Assembly: GCA_934101115.1 (NCBI GenBank)
Contig: CAKOPW010000010.1
Span: 1 to 49,662 of the forward strand
DNA: 49,662 nucleotides
Origin: an uncultured Bacilli bacterium
GTDB taxonomy: Bacteria; Bacillota_I; Bacilli_A; RF39; UBA660
Direction: 5' to 3'
How positions within the stretch are numbered: position 1 is the first letter of the stretch; each line of letters begins with the position of its first letter. Under the pieces are notes generated by a model, which was not told the DNA's origin, did no database searches, and saw nothing but the letters and a program-made list of their open reading frames with translations. The translations under genes were made by a program, and so were the position numbers. Of the stretch, positions 1 to 8,568 are shown one piece after another.

Positions 1-20
1 ATATAACAAGACATAATAAA

Positions 21-69
21 AACCTATAAAGTAGGTCTCTCTTTTTTTTGAGTGTCCACTTTATAGGTT
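21..69. repeat. 12-bp perfect inverted repeat with T8-containing loop
   Basis: Arms at 21-32 (AACCTATAAAGT) and 58-69 (ACTTTATAGGTT) are perfect reverse complements; the 25-nt loop contains eight T. A second, weaker hairpin (AGAC/GTCT, 77-88) is followed by a T-run at 91-97 and could be a terminator for a gene left of the window. The long repeat could be part of that 3' end or a mobile-element end; no transposase is visible. Confidence 0.45.
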
Positions 70-139
70 ACATTTTAGACTTTTGTCTGCTTTTTTTATA
101 AAAAAATTTGTTCTTTGTCTATGAAATATATTTCATTTT

Positions 140-159
140 TGATAAAATTATAATGGTGA
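140..159 (+). promoter_or_regulatory. extended -10 and RBS of the pduL-like gene
   Basis: TG-A-TAAAAT at 140-148, then exactly 6 nt, then GGTGA (155-159), then 5 nt and the GTG start at 165. Predicted +1 falls at about 155, on the Shine-Dalgarno. One of nine copies of this layout in the window. Confidence 0.45.
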
Positions 160-164
160 TATAA

Positions 165-728
165 GTGGAAGTGGCAGTGGGTGTAAGTAAAAATCATGTT
201 CATTTAACTGAAAAAACATGGAAAATTTTATTTGGTGATAAGCCAATGGTAAAAAGAAATGATTTAAGTCAACCTGGTCAATTTGCAACTATAGAAACAG
301 TTGACTTAAGGTATAATGATAAGATTATTGAACATGTAAGAGTTGTTGGTCCATTTAGAAATTATGATCAAGTAGAACTCTCAGAAAGTGATGCTAATTA
401 TTTAGGCTTAAATCCTCCAAGAAGACAAAGCGGAGAAATTGAAAATACCCCTGGAATAGAACTTATATCAAATGATAAAATCGTTAGAATTAATGATGGT
501 GTTATTCTTGCAGAAGCGCATGTGCATATGAGCAAACGAATGAGTAGCATTCTTGGTTTAGAAAACAGGCAAGAAGTATATATTTATAAAGATAATCTAC
601 AATTAATGAAAGCTAGAGTTAAAATATCCACTGATGGAGCATTGGAACTACATATTGACACAGATGAAAGTAAACTTTATAATCTTAAAACAGGAAGCAA
701 AGTTGATATAAGAGTATGTGGAAAATAG
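165..728 (+). CDS. pduL: PduL-like phosphate acyltransferase
   Basis: PduL-family enzymes move an acyl group between CoA and phosphate and stand in for Pta in acetate/propionate metabolism. The family's two histidine pairs that bind zinc are visible: SKNHVHL at residues 8-14 and AEAHVHM at about 116-122; the usual RHIHM of the second site is AHVHM here. LSQPGQF and the VRVVGPFRNYDQVELS stretch are also typical. At 187 residues it is slightly short because it starts directly at the catalytic half, with no encapsulation peptide, so a housekeeping rather than a microcompartment role is likely. The GTG start follows GGTGA at 155-159 by 5 nt. It overlaps the next gene by 13 nt, suggesting coupling. 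No ackA or other acetate gene is nearby. Family assignment is good; the substrate is not known. Confidence 0.82.
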   Translation: MEVAVGVSKNHVHLTEKTWKILFGDKPMVKRNDLSQPGQFATIETVDLRYNDKIIEHVRVVGPFRNYDQVELSESDANYLGLNPPRRQSGEIENTPGIELISNDKIVRINDGVILAEAHVHMSKRMSSILGLENRQEVYIYKDNLQLMKARVKISTDGALELHIDTDESKLYNLKTGSKVDIRVCGK

Positions 729-1687
729 GGAATATAGAAATAAAAAATCAAGTTGTATTAGCTCCAATGGCAGGAATTTCAAATACGTCATATAGAACGA
801 TTATCAAAGAAATGGGAGCTGGACTTATCTATGCTGAAATGGTAAGTGATAAAGCTATTATGTTTGATAATGATCGAACTATAGAACTTTTAAAAATGCG
901 AGAAAGCGAAAGACCAATTGCTCAACAAATATTTGGAAGTGATGAAGAGTCTTTTGTAATTGCAGCTAAAAAAATTGTAGATTTAATGCATCCAGATATT
1001 TTAGATATAAATATGGGATGCCCTGTTCCAAAAATTGCTCTTAAATCGCAAGCTGGAGCATCTTTGTTAAAAGACCCTGATAAAATTGAAAAAATTGTTA
1101 AATCTGTAGTTAATGCAGTTGATATTCCCGTTACCGTTAAAATAAGAAGTGGATGGGATAGCAATAGCATTAACTGTGTTGAAGTTGCTAAAAGAATAGA
1201 AAAAGCAGGAGCAAGTGCCATAACCCTTCATGCAAGAACTCGTGCTCAAGGTTATAGTGGAACTGCTGATTGGAATTTAATAAAAAAGGTAAAAGAAGCA
1301 GTTAATATTCCAGTAATTGGTAATGGAGACATAAAAACATGCTTTGATGCCAAAAGAATGCTTGAAGAAACTGGCTGTGATGCTGTTATGATCGGTAGAG
1401 GAGTTTTGGGAAATCCTTGGTTAATAAAAGAATGTGTGGATTATCTAGAAGATGGAACTTTACCTCAAGAAGTTTCAGCCAAAGAAAAAATGCAAATGTT
1501 AAAAAGACATTTTGAATTATTGTGCAAAGATAAGGGAGAAAAATTAGCTCTTTTAGAAATAAGAACACATGCTTTATGGTATATAAAAGGTTTACCTGGA
1601 AGTGCCGCCATAAAAAATCAAATATGTCAAACAAAAGATTCTAACGAACTATTTAATATTTTAAATAATTATATAAATGAATTATAA
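716..1687 (+). CDS. dus: tRNA-dihydrouridine synthase (DusB-like)
   Basis: FMN/NADPH-dependent reduction of uridine to dihydrouridine in tRNA. The protein opens with the family signature VVLAPMAGISNTSYR (about residues 13-27), has INMGCPVPK (catalytic Cys of the MGCP motif, about 98-106), VTVKIRSGW, ITLHARTRAQGYSG (HARTR, FMN/RNA binding) and the phosphate-binding VIGNGDI and DAVMIGRGVLGNPW. The length of 323 residues matches the family. The ATG lies inside the end of the pduL-like gene, so translation is probably coupled. DusB is the usual paralogue in Bacilli; which tRNA position it modifies cannot be read from sequence. Confidence 0.93.
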   Translation: MWKIGNIEIKNQVVLAPMAGISNTSYRTIIKEMGAGLIYAEMVSDKAIMFDNDRTIELLKMRESERPIAQQIFGSDEESFVIAAKKIVDLMHPDILDINMGCPVPKIALKSQAGASLLKDPDKIEKIVKSVVNAVDIPVTVKIRSGWDSNSINCVEVAKRIEKAGASAITLHARTRAQGYSGTADWNLIKKVKEAVNIPVIGNGDIKTCFDAKRMLEETGCDAVMIGRGVLGNPWLIKECVDYLEDGTLPQEVSAKEKMQMLKRHFELLCKDKGEKLALLEIRTHALWYIKGLPGSAAIKNQICQTKDSNELFNILNNYINEL

Positions 1688-1702
1688 AAGAAGTGGTGTA
1701 AT

Positions 1703-2737
1703 ATGAGAGATATAAACAAAGGAAATTATTTAAAAGAATTACGATTGAAAAATAATTTAACTCAAAAAGATTTAGGTGATTTAGTTCATTATTCAGATAA
1801 AAATATATCTAAATGGGAACAAGGTAAATCATTTCCACAAGATGATAAAACATTGAATGATTTAGCTGCAGCTTTAGGCGTAACTAAGAAAGATTTATTA
1901 TGTGGTGGTAAACATTCTATCTTTGAGTCTAAATTTTTCAAAATGGGTATTCTAGGTATAGTAGTTATAGTTGTTATTATTGTAGCAATTGCTTTGATAA
2001 CTAAAACTAGAGTTTATCTAATAAAAGCTGATAATAAAGATATCTACATTGAAAATGGAAACTATATTGTTAACCATGAGTATGTTAATTTTTCTATTAA
2101 CTATATTGATACTAATAACTCTAATGAAATAGAATCTATTGAACTTTATAAATATATTAACAATAAACCTGTATTACTTCATAGAACTAATTCTTTTCCA
2201 ATAGATATTTATAAAAGAAGATCTGATAAGAATTCTTTAGCAGATTTAGCTAGACATACAACAATAGTAAAAATCAAATATAAAAATAATTCTGAAATGG
2301 ATATTAAACTTGAATTCAAAAGTGTTAAGTCTAATTTTGCTAACGAAGAGAGTAAATCAGCAATGGCAACTAATACATATTCCGAACCAGTAAGCGTAGA
2401 AGAATATTTATCTCAATTAGGATTCACTTCAGATTCAAATTCATATGTTAAAAAGATAAATAATTCTACTAGTATTTCCTATAATGCTTCGACCGAATAT
2501 CTAAAACTTGAAATAACTACTTCAATAATGAAAAAAGAATATAAGGCAATTTTATTAACTGATTATCTTCTCTTAAAAGAATTTTCTTTAAAAGATGGAG
2601 ACATAAAAGATTCAAAAATAAATAATAAAACATATAAACAAATAGATTGTACTATTTCAAAATGCAATAATGAAGAAGATTATATCGGATATTTAATATT
2701 TTTAAAAGATCACATTAATTCTTTAAACAAATCCTGA
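1703..2737 (+). CDS. Membrane-anchored XRE-family HTH regulator
   Basis: Residues about 8-66 form a helix-turn-helix of the XRE/Cro type (LRLKNNLTQKDLGDLV, then ISKWEQGKSFP), followed by a single transmembrane helix (about 80-101, MGILGIVVIVVIIVAIALI) and an outward-facing domain of some 240 residues with no family that I recognise. The topology, DNA-binding domain inside and sensor outside, suggests a one-component membrane sensor. It lies 15 nt after dus and is followed by three phased GTAGARTT repeats and a hairpin, then by the secreted-protein gene, so it may control that gene; this is inference. The stop is TGA followed at once by TAG. Confidence 0.7.
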   Translation: MRDINKGNYLKELRLKNNLTQKDLGDLVHYSDKNISKWEQGKSFPQDDKTLNDLAAALGVTKKDLLCGGKHSIFESKFFKMGILGIVVIVVIIVAIALITKTRVYLIKADNKDIYIENGNYIVNHEYVNFSINYIDTNNSNEIESIELYKYINNKPVLLHRTNSFPIDIYKRRSDKNSLADLARHTTIVKIKYKNNSEMDIKLEFKSVKSNFANEESKSAMATNTYSEPVSVEEYLSQLGFTSDSNSYVKKINNSTSISYNASTEYLKLEITTSIMKKEYKAILLTDYLLLKEFSLKDGDIKDSKINNKTYKQIDCTISKCNNEEDYIGYLIFLKDHINSLNKS

Positions 2738-2739
2738 TA

Positions 2740-2768
2740 GTAGAATTTTGTAGAATTAAAGTAGAGTT
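2740..2768 (+). promoter_or_regulatory. Three helically phased GTAGARTT repeats (candidate operator)
   Basis: GTAGAATT at 2740-2747 and 2750-2757, GTAGAGTT at 2761-2768: start-to-start distances of 10 and 11 bp place them on one DNA face. They sit between the HTH gene and the secreted-protein gene, just upstream of a candidate -35. Operator function is inference. Confidence 0.35.
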
Positions 2769-2794
2769 CAAACATCCCATTCCTTTGATATGAT
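2767..2794 (+). promoter_or_regulatory. Candidate promoter with -10 inside a terminator loop
   Basis: TTCAAA (2767-2772), 16 nt, then TG-A-TATGAT with the -10 at 2789-2794. The -10 lies in the loop of the terminator hairpin 2771-2823, so a transcript starting near 2801 would carry only the 3' arm and leave the RBS open. Confidence 0.35.
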
Positions 2795-2823
2795 GTTGTC
2801 AGAAAGGAGTAGGATGTTTTTTT
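2771..2823 (+). terminator. Terminator hairpin overlapping the RBS of the next gene
   Basis: The 16-bp stem 2771-2786 / 2803-2818 has one C-A mismatch and one G-T wobble, a 16-nt loop and T7 at 2817-2823. It fits an intrinsic terminator for the HTH gene. Its 3' arm holds AAAGGAG (2803-2809), the only good ribosome binding site for the TTG start at 2822. Confidence 0.65.
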
Positions 2824-3568
2824 GAAAAAGGGATTGTTAATTATTATGGCTGGTCTTGTTTCATTTACTTCAATAAATATGGTAAATGCAGCTAGTCAAA
2901 GTGATACTATAACAAATAAAAGTGGTGTTGTGATTCCTGTAGATAAATATAATGAACTTGCAAGCATTTATTCATCAAATTTTATGAATTATATGACACA
3001 AGAAGAATTTAATATTATTAAAGATAAAGATTTATCAAAAGTAGAAATAGTTGAAATAACAGATGCAGATATTCAAAACAATGGAATATCAACTCAAGCA
3101 ACTGAACATACCACTGAATCAAAAAGTTTAACTATCATAAATAATTCCGGTTACATTACCATGACATTGAGTTGGTTAAAAGTTCCAAACATTAAAAAGT
3201 ATGATGTTATGGCTTTTAGAAAGAATTCCAGTGTCAATTTTGACTCAGCATATTTTTTTAGACAATACTATGTTTATAATGGAAACTTAGAATCATCTAA
3301 TACTAAATATGGTCAAAATTTTGATAATGGTATTGGTGTATCATTTAAAGTTCCAAATGGAACAAACCATGAAATGGATTTATCTATCCAAGCTAGTGGT
3401 TCCGGAAGAATTTATGGTTCTTATCAACATGCAAGTCATAGTTCAGCTACTTTAGAGAATGCAATGGATTATACTCTATCGGGTTCTGGCTATGGCGGAG
3501 TTATTTTATTCAACTCAAAAATCGAAAGCAAATTCGATGGCATGGGCGGAGTATATTTAACTATTTAA
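2822..3568 (+). CDS. Secreted protein of unknown function
   Basis: Residues 1-24 are a classic signal peptide: MKKG, a hydrophobic core, and VNA-AS as cleavage site. The mature part of about 224 residues has an acidic helical stretch (about 40-90) and a Ser/Gly/Asn-rich C-terminal half with probable beta structure (repeated Tyr/Phe and SGSG turns), and only aliphatic/aromatic landmarks; I do not recognise a family. No cysteine, LPXTG or lipobox is visible, so it is probably released or loosely bound. The TTG start at 2822 is chosen because it alone yields the charged N-terminus of the signal peptide; the next ATG, eight codons on, would remove it. The start sits immediately after the T-run of a terminator hairpin that carries its Shine-Dalgarno, which suggests tight transcriptional control. 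The neighbours are a membrane HTH sensor and an FtsX-like membrane protein. Confidence 0.6.
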   Translation: MKKGLLIIMAGLVSFTSINMVNAASQSDTITNKSGVVIPVDKYNELASIYSSNFMNYMTQEEFNIIKDKDLSKVEIVEITDADIQNNGISTQATEHTTESKSLTIINNSGYITMTLSWLKVPNIKKYDVMAFRKNSSVNFDSAYFFRQYYVYNGNLESSNTKYGQNFDNGIGVSFKVPNGTNHEMDLSIQASGSGRIYGSYQHASHSSATLENAMDYTLSGSGYGGVILFNSKIESKFDGMGGVYLTI

Positions 3569-3640
3569 AATACAAATATGAAAACCATTAAAAGGTTTTA
3601 AAACTAACATTTAATTGCTTACAAGATTGGACGATGAAAT

Positions 3641-4744
3641 ATGAGACTTTGCGACATAGAAATCAGTTTAAAAGCACACTTCAGAAAAGATAATCATGTT
3701 GCTATAACAATTTACACATATGTATTTATATTAATATCATTATTTCTAAATGTGGCTGTAAACCACATGCATAATTATTATAATGCTCATAAAGATCAAA
3801 TATATGTTTACGATTCAAAAGGTGAATATAATTTTGATAATATAAAAGGTATAAAAAAAGCTATAGATAAAAATGAATATAAAATTAAATTGCACACACC
3901 TAGCTTTAGTTCAAAATATGATGGTTTTATATACTTAATGAGTCAAGATAATTATAAGATAAGTCATGGTAGAGATATACTAAACGATGATGAAATTGTA
4001 TGTCCTGATATTTTTGCACCTGATAGTCGAGTAAGTTTACCAAGTATCCATTTTAAAAAGGATTTATTATATCGTAATTTTTATCATCAAAATTTTAATA
4101 TTGATAAAGATTTAATTGTGTATGTAGTTGGAACATATGATTCGTTTGATAAGTTAAATGATTCTAACGTATGTTATGCATCAGATAAATTATTAAATAG
4201 TATGGTTCAAAAAAAATATACATATAACAAGGGATATTATTTAATTCTTAACTCTAAAAAAGATAGAAAGAATGTAATAAAAGAAGTAAAAAAACGAGGT
4301 TATGATGTAAGTCTATATTTTGATGAAAACGTTAAATATGAAATATTGGGCACTATTATAATATTCATAATTTGGCTAGATTCTTTAACTGTTTTACTTA
4401 TTTCTCTTTTTAAATCATTAAAAGAGTATCGTAAATATGTTATAGAGGACAATTTTATCGATGAAAATTATTTAGGTATAGAGTTATTTAATCATCAACT
4501 AAGTCAATTAATACTTTATTTATTAATACTTTCGATAGCTTATTTAGGTTTTTACTATATAGAATATATATATGTTAACTGGGTATTTTTGGATTTAGAA
4601 TATTTAAATATTGAAGTTCCATTTAATTGGTTAGGATATATCTCTGCATTTCTCGTCGTCACTGTATATCCGATAATATCAATGAATGTATTCAATATTG
4701 TCTATTATCTTAAATGTAAAATTAGAAGAGCTAGAAAAAAATAG
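3641..4744 (+). CDS. FtsX/MacB-like permease protein without an ATPase partner
   Basis: One transmembrane helix near the N-terminus (about 22-41), an outside domain of about 190 residues, then three helices near the C-terminus (about 234-256, 288-309, 331-354): the topology of MacB/FtsX-type ABC permeases. The outside domain has phrases that resemble MacB periplasmic domains (HGRDILNDDEIVCP, and VVGTYDSF followed by NVCYAS). No ATP-binding gene adjoins it, and the residues that contact the ATPase cannot be judged. It follows the secreted protein by 72 nt, which contain a weak AAAACC/GGTTTT hairpin without a T-run. It may export or sense something related to that protein, or be a bacteriocin-type accessory membrane protein; both are inference. 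Confidence 0.5.
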   Translation: MRLCDIEISLKAHFRKDNHVAITIYTYVFILISLFLNVAVNHMHNYYNAHKDQIYVYDSKGEYNFDNIKGIKKAIDKNEYKIKLHTPSFSSKYDGFIYLMSQDNYKISHGRDILNDDEIVCPDIFAPDSRVSLPSIHFKKDLLYRNFYHQNFNIDKDLIVYVVGTYDSFDKLNDSNVCYASDKLLNSMVQKKYTYNKGYYLILNSKKDRKNVIKEVKKRGYDVSLYFDENVKYEILGTIIIFIIWLDSLTVLLISLFKSLKEYRKYVIEDNFIDENYLGIELFNHQLSQLILYLLILSIAYLGFYYIEYIYVNWVFLDLEYLNIEVPFNWLGYISAFLVVTVYPIISMNVFNIVYYLKCKIRRARKK

Positions 4745-4758
4745 TTCTTCTTTTTTAC

Positions 4759-4787
4759 TTGAATTATACGAACGTATGTATTATAAT
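4759..4787 (+). promoter_or_regulatory. Promoter of uvrA
   Basis: TTGAAT (4759-4764), 17 nt, TATAAT (4782-4787). A second candidate, extended -10 TG-G-TAAAAT at 4815-4823, lies closer to the RBS (GGTGA, 4838-4842). No SOS-box could be recognised with confidence. Confidence 0.55.
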
Positions 4788-4846
4788 TTAAAATGTATAC
4801 AAATTCTAAATTTGTGGTAAAATAGTAAAGAAATTTAGGTGATATT

Positions 4847-7663
4847 ATGGATAAAATTATAATTAAAGGAGCAAGAGAAAACAACTTAAAGAATATTGAT
4901 CTAGAGATTCCTAAAAATAAACTAGTAGTTATGACAGGAGTATCTGGAAGTGGAAAAAGTTCACTTGCATTTGATACCATTTATGCTGAAGGTCAAAGAA
5001 GATATGTTGAAAGCTTATCAGCTTATGCTCGTCAATTTTTAGGTGGAGAATCAAAACCAGATGTTGATTCAATTGAAGGTTTATCTCCAAGTATTTCTAT
5101 CGATCAAAAATCAACAAATAATAATCCAAGAAGTACAGTTGGAACTGTAACCGAAATATATGATTATTTAAGACTTTTATTTGCTCGTGTAGGAATACCT
5201 TATTGCCCTAGACATAAGATACCTATAACAAGCCAAAGTATCGAGGAGATGACTAATAAGGTCTTATCATATGAAGAAGGAACTAAGATGGAGATTTTAG
5301 CTCCAATTGTTCATGGAGAAAAGGGTACTCATAAGGATCTTTTTGAAAAATTAAAAAAAGATGGATTTACTAAAGTTAGAGTAAATGGAACTACTTATGA
5401 TATTTATGATGAAATCACTTGTGAAAAAAATAAGAAAGATGATATTGATGTAGTGGTTGATAGAATTGTTTTAAAAGATAATGAAAGAAGTAGAATTTTT
5501 GAAGCAATAGAAACAGCTACCAAAATGGCTAATGGAAAAGTAGTTATTAATTTAATTGGGGATAAAGAAATTGTTATGAGTGAAACTTATGCATGTCCTC
5601 ATTGTGACTTTTCTCTTCCTGAACTTGAACCAAGAATATTTTCTTTTAATGCACCATATGGAGCTTGTCCAACATGTAAAGGTTTGGGTATAACAAAACA
5701 TATATCAGTAGATTTACTAATACCTGATAAAACTAAATCTATATTAGGTGGAGCAATTCAAACTATTAATATTGAGGATAATATTGATACAACTAGATTA
5801 TTAACCATTGCTCGTGAGTTAAACATTGATTTAACATTACCAGTAAAAGATTTAAAAGAAGAAGATTTAAACATCATTCTTTATGGAACAAATCAAGTTT
5901 TTAGATTTGAATATACATCAAAAACTGGTGGAAAAAGATACACAAATGAAACATATGAAGGAATTATTACTAATCTTGAAAGAAGATATATGGAAACATC
6001 TTCTACTTGGATAAGAGATTGGATAGATGGATACATGATTGAAAATACTTGTCCAACATGTAAAGGTTCAAGATTAAAAAGTGATATTTTAAACATAAAA
6101 GTAAATAATAAAAATATTTATGAAGTAACAAATATGTCTATAAAAGATTTAATAACTTTTTTTGATAAATTAAAATTAAGTAAAACTGAGATGGAAATAA
6201 GTGAGCTTATTGTTAAAGAAATAAAATCACGTTTAGAGTTTTTAAATAATGTTGGTTTATCATATCTTACATTATCAAGAGCAGCTGGAACTTTATCAGG
6301 AGGAGAAGCTCAAAGAATTCGTCTTGCAACTCAAATAGGTTCAAAATTAAGCGGAGTTTTATATGTACTAGATGAACCAAGTATCGGACTTCATCAAAGA
6401 GATAACCAAAAGTTAATAGATAGTTTAAAAAATATGCGAGATTTAGGTAATACTCTAATTGTTGTTGAACATGATGAAGATACGATGAGACAAGCAGATT
6501 ATCTTGTTGATATTGGGCCAGTAGCTGGAGAAAATGGTGGACATTTAGTTGCAGCCGGAACTCCAGAAGAAGTAATGAAAAATGAAAATTCTATAACTGG
6601 TGCTTATCTTTCAGGAAGAAAGAAAATTGAAATTCCTAAAAAGAGAAGAAAAGGTAATGGAGAGTTTATTACGATCAAAGGTGCAAAAGAACATAACTTA
6701 AAAAATGTTTCGGTTAAATTTCCTTTGGGAACTCTAACTTGTGTAACTGGAGTAAGTGGTTCAGGAAAATCTTCATTAGTTGATGGAATATTAAGAAATG
6801 CTTTATTAAAAAGTGTATATAACTCTAAAGTCATTGTTGGATCTTGTAAGGGAATAATAGGTTTAGAAAATGTTGATAAAATCGTAAGTATATCACAAGA
6901 TCCAATAGGAAGAACTCCTAGAAGTAATCCGGCAACATATACTGGAGTATTTGATGATATTAGAACAGTATTTGCTGAAATGAAAGAATCAAAAATACGT
7001 GGCTATGATAAAAGTAGATTTTCTTTCAATGTTAAAGGTGGAAGATGTGAAGCTTGTTGGGGAGATGGAGTTAAGAAGATTGAAATGCACTTTTTACCAG
7101 ATGTTTATGTACCATGTGATGTATGTCATGGAACTCGTTTTAATCGTGAAACTCTTGATGTAAAATTTAAAGGAAAAAATATTGCAGAAGTTTTAGATAT
7201 GCGTGTTTCAGAAGCAATCGAATTCTTCTCTAATGTTCCAAAAGTAAAGAACAAACTACAAGTTTTAATGGATGTTGGATTGTCTTATATAAAATTAGGT
7301 CAATCAGCACCAACATTATCAGGTGGAGAAGCAGGACGTGTAAAATTAGCCAAAGAACTTCAAAAGAAACCAACTGGAAAATCTGTATTTATTTTAGATG
7401 AACCAACAACTGGTCTTCATGTTGATGATATCAAAAAGCTTCTTGAAATATTAAATAGAATTGTTGAAAACGGTGATACAGTAATCGTTATTGAACATAA
7501 TCTTGATGTAATAAAAGTAGCAGACTACATCATTGATCTCGGTCCAGAAGGTGGAGATGGTGGAGGAAAAGTTGTTGCAACTGGAACACCGGAAGCTGTT
7601 TCCAAGGTTAAAGAATCCTATACAGGATATTATTTAAAGAAAATATTTGATGATCAAAAATAG
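4847..7663 (+). CDS. uvrA: UvrABC excision nuclease subunit A
   Basis: DNA damage recognition ATPase of nucleotide excision repair, acting as a dimer that loads UvrB. Two ABC ATPase modules: Walker A GVSGSGKSS at 31-39 and again near 634; signatures LSGGEAQR near 484 and LSGGEAGR near 824; Walker B/D-loop VLDEPSIGLHQRD and ILDEPTTGLH. Zinc-binding cysteine clusters CPHC...CPTC (from about 249), CPTC near 402, and CEAC...CDVC in the second half are intact. Length of 938 residues is normal. The start is fixed by GGTGA 4 nt upstream of the ATG. The second signature has Gly where Gln is usual. uvrB and uvrC are not in the window. A strong hairpin terminator follows. Confidence 0.97.
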   Translation: MDKIIIKGARENNLKNIDLEIPKNKLVVMTGVSGSGKSSLAFDTIYAEGQRRYVESLSAYARQFLGGESKPDVDSIEGLSPSISIDQKSTNNNPRSTVGTVTEIYDYLRLLFARVGIPYCPRHKIPITSQSIEEMTNKVLSYEEGTKMEILAPIVHGEKGTHKDLFEKLKKDGFTKVRVNGTTYDIYDEITCEKNKKDDIDVVVDRIVLKDNERSRIFEAIETATKMANGKVVINLIGDKEIVMSETYACPHCDFSLPELEPRIFSFNAPYGACPTCKGLGITKHISVDLLIPDKTKSILGGAIQTINIEDNIDTTRLLTIARELNIDLTLPVKDLKEEDLNIILYGTNQVFRFEYTSKTGGKRYTNETYEGIITNLERRYMETSSTWIRDWIDGYMIENTCPTCKGSRLKSDILNIKVNNKNIYEVTNMSIKDLITFFDKLKLSKTEMEISELIVKEIKSRLEFLNNVGLSYLTLSRAAGTLSGGEAQRIRLATQIGSKLSGVLYVLDEPSIGLHQRDNQKLIDSLKNMRDLGNTLIVVEHDEDTMRQADYLVDIGPVAGENGGHLVAAGTPEEVMKNENSITGAYLSGRKKIEIPKKRRKGNGEFITIKGAKEHNLKNVSVKFPLGTLTCVTGVSGSGKSSLVDGILRNALLKSVYNSKVIVGSCKGIIGLENVDKIVSISQDPIGRTPRSNPATYTGVFDDIRTVFAEMKESKIRGYDKSRFSFNVKGGRCEACWGDGVKKIEMHFLPDVYVPCDVCHGTRFNRETLDVKFKGKNIAEVLDMRVSEAIEFFSNVPKVKNKLQVLMDVGLSYIKLGQSAPTLSGGEAGRVKLAKELQKKPTGKSVFILDEPTTGLHVDDIKKLLEILNRIVENGDTVIVIEHNLDVIKVADYIIDLGPEGGDGGGKVVATGTPEAVSKVKESYTGYYLKKIFDDQK

Positions 7664-7666
7664 CTA

Positions 7667-7705
7667 AAAAATGTTGATAATGTTAGGGTTATCAACATTT
7701 TTATT
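7667..7705 (+). terminator. Terminator after uvrA
   Basis: Perfect 12-bp stem AAATGTTGATAA (7669-7680) / TTATCAACATTT (7689-7700), 8-nt loop, followed by T-rich ATTTTTATTT. Confidence 0.85.
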
Positions 7706-7752
7706 TGAATAATTATAAGTGATAAATTATAATTAATTAGGAGAGTGATAAA

Positions 7753-8568
7753 ATGAATCCAATAATGTTTACGATTGGTAATTTTGAATTAAGATGGTAT
7801 TCAGTTTTAATACTATGTGCAGTCATTTGCGTTTTTACGTTAAGTGAAAGAGAAGCAAGTAGATTTAATATAAAAAAAGATTTTATGTTTAATTTAATGT
7901 TTTGGGGTTTAATTTTTGGAATAATTGGTGCTAGATTATACTATTGTGTTTTTGAATATAATGCTTTTAAAGATAATTTATTAGATATTTTTAAAGTCTG
8001 GGAAGGTGGTCTTGCTATTCATGGAGGAATCATCTTTGGCTTAATCACTGTTATATTATATTGTAAAAAATATAACGTTAGAGTTCTAAGAATAACTGAT
8101 ATTCTATGTGTTCCACTTTTATTAGGTCAAGCAATTGGTCGTTGGGGAAACTTCTTTAATCAAGAAGCACACGGAGCAGCAACCAATGTTGAAACATTAA
8201 AGAGATTATTTGTTCCAGATTTTGTTATAAAAGGAATGAATATTGATGGAGTAACTTATATGCCTAGTTTCTTCTTTGAATCAGTTGTTTGTTTCATTGC
8301 ATTTATTATTTTACTATTTGTAAGAAGAGGAAAATATAACAAAGTTGGTATGATGACAGCTTCATATTTAATAATATATGGAACTTTAAGATTCTTTATT
8401 GAAATGGGAAGAACAGATTCGTTGATGATAGGTGGCTTTAAAATGGCTCAAATAGTTTCTGTAGTAATGGTTCTTGTAGGAATTGGAATGCTTATGTTTA
8501 TAAGTAGAAAAGGACGATTTGAAGATTTATACAATGACCCAAGCAACGTCGATGATATAAAATTTTAA
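7753..8568 (+). CDS. lgt: Prolipoprotein diacylglyceryl transferase
   Basis: Membrane enzyme that moves diacylglycerol from phosphatidylglycerol onto the lipobox cysteine of prelipoproteins. Seven or so hydrophobic helices; the Lgt signature GRWGNFFNQEAHG lies at about 128-140, and WEGGLAIHGGI at about 83-93 carries the conserved HGG. The PSFFFES and TLRFFIEMGRTD motifs of the C-terminal half are present. The length of 271 residues is usual. SD GGAGAGTGA precedes the ATG. It is monocistronic, with a terminator on each side. Its presence implies that lipoproteins are anchored in this organism, although no lipobox protein was seen here. Confidence 0.95.
   Translation: MNPIMFTIGNFELRWYSVLILCAVICVFTLSEREASRFNIKKDFMFNLMFWGLIFGIIGARLYYCVFEYNAFKDNLLDIFKVWEGGLAIHGGIIFGLITVILYCKKYNVRVLRITDILCVPLLLGQAIGRWGNFFNQEAHGAATNVETLKRLFVPDFVIKGMNIDGVTYMPSFFFESVVCFIAFIILLFVRRGKYNKVGMMTASYLIIYGTLRFFIEMGRTDSLMIGGFKMAQIVSVVMVLVGIGMLMFISRKGRFEDLYNDPSNVDDIKF

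Noticed and set aside
4847..4900. SOS (LexA) box for uvrA
   Set aside because: No convincing CGAAC-N4-GTTCG in the upstream region; ACGAACGTATGT near 4769 is only a partial match.
4705..4980. 91-residue - strand frame before uvrA
   Set aside because: Covers the uvrA promoter and Walker A codons; no RBS and no family pattern.
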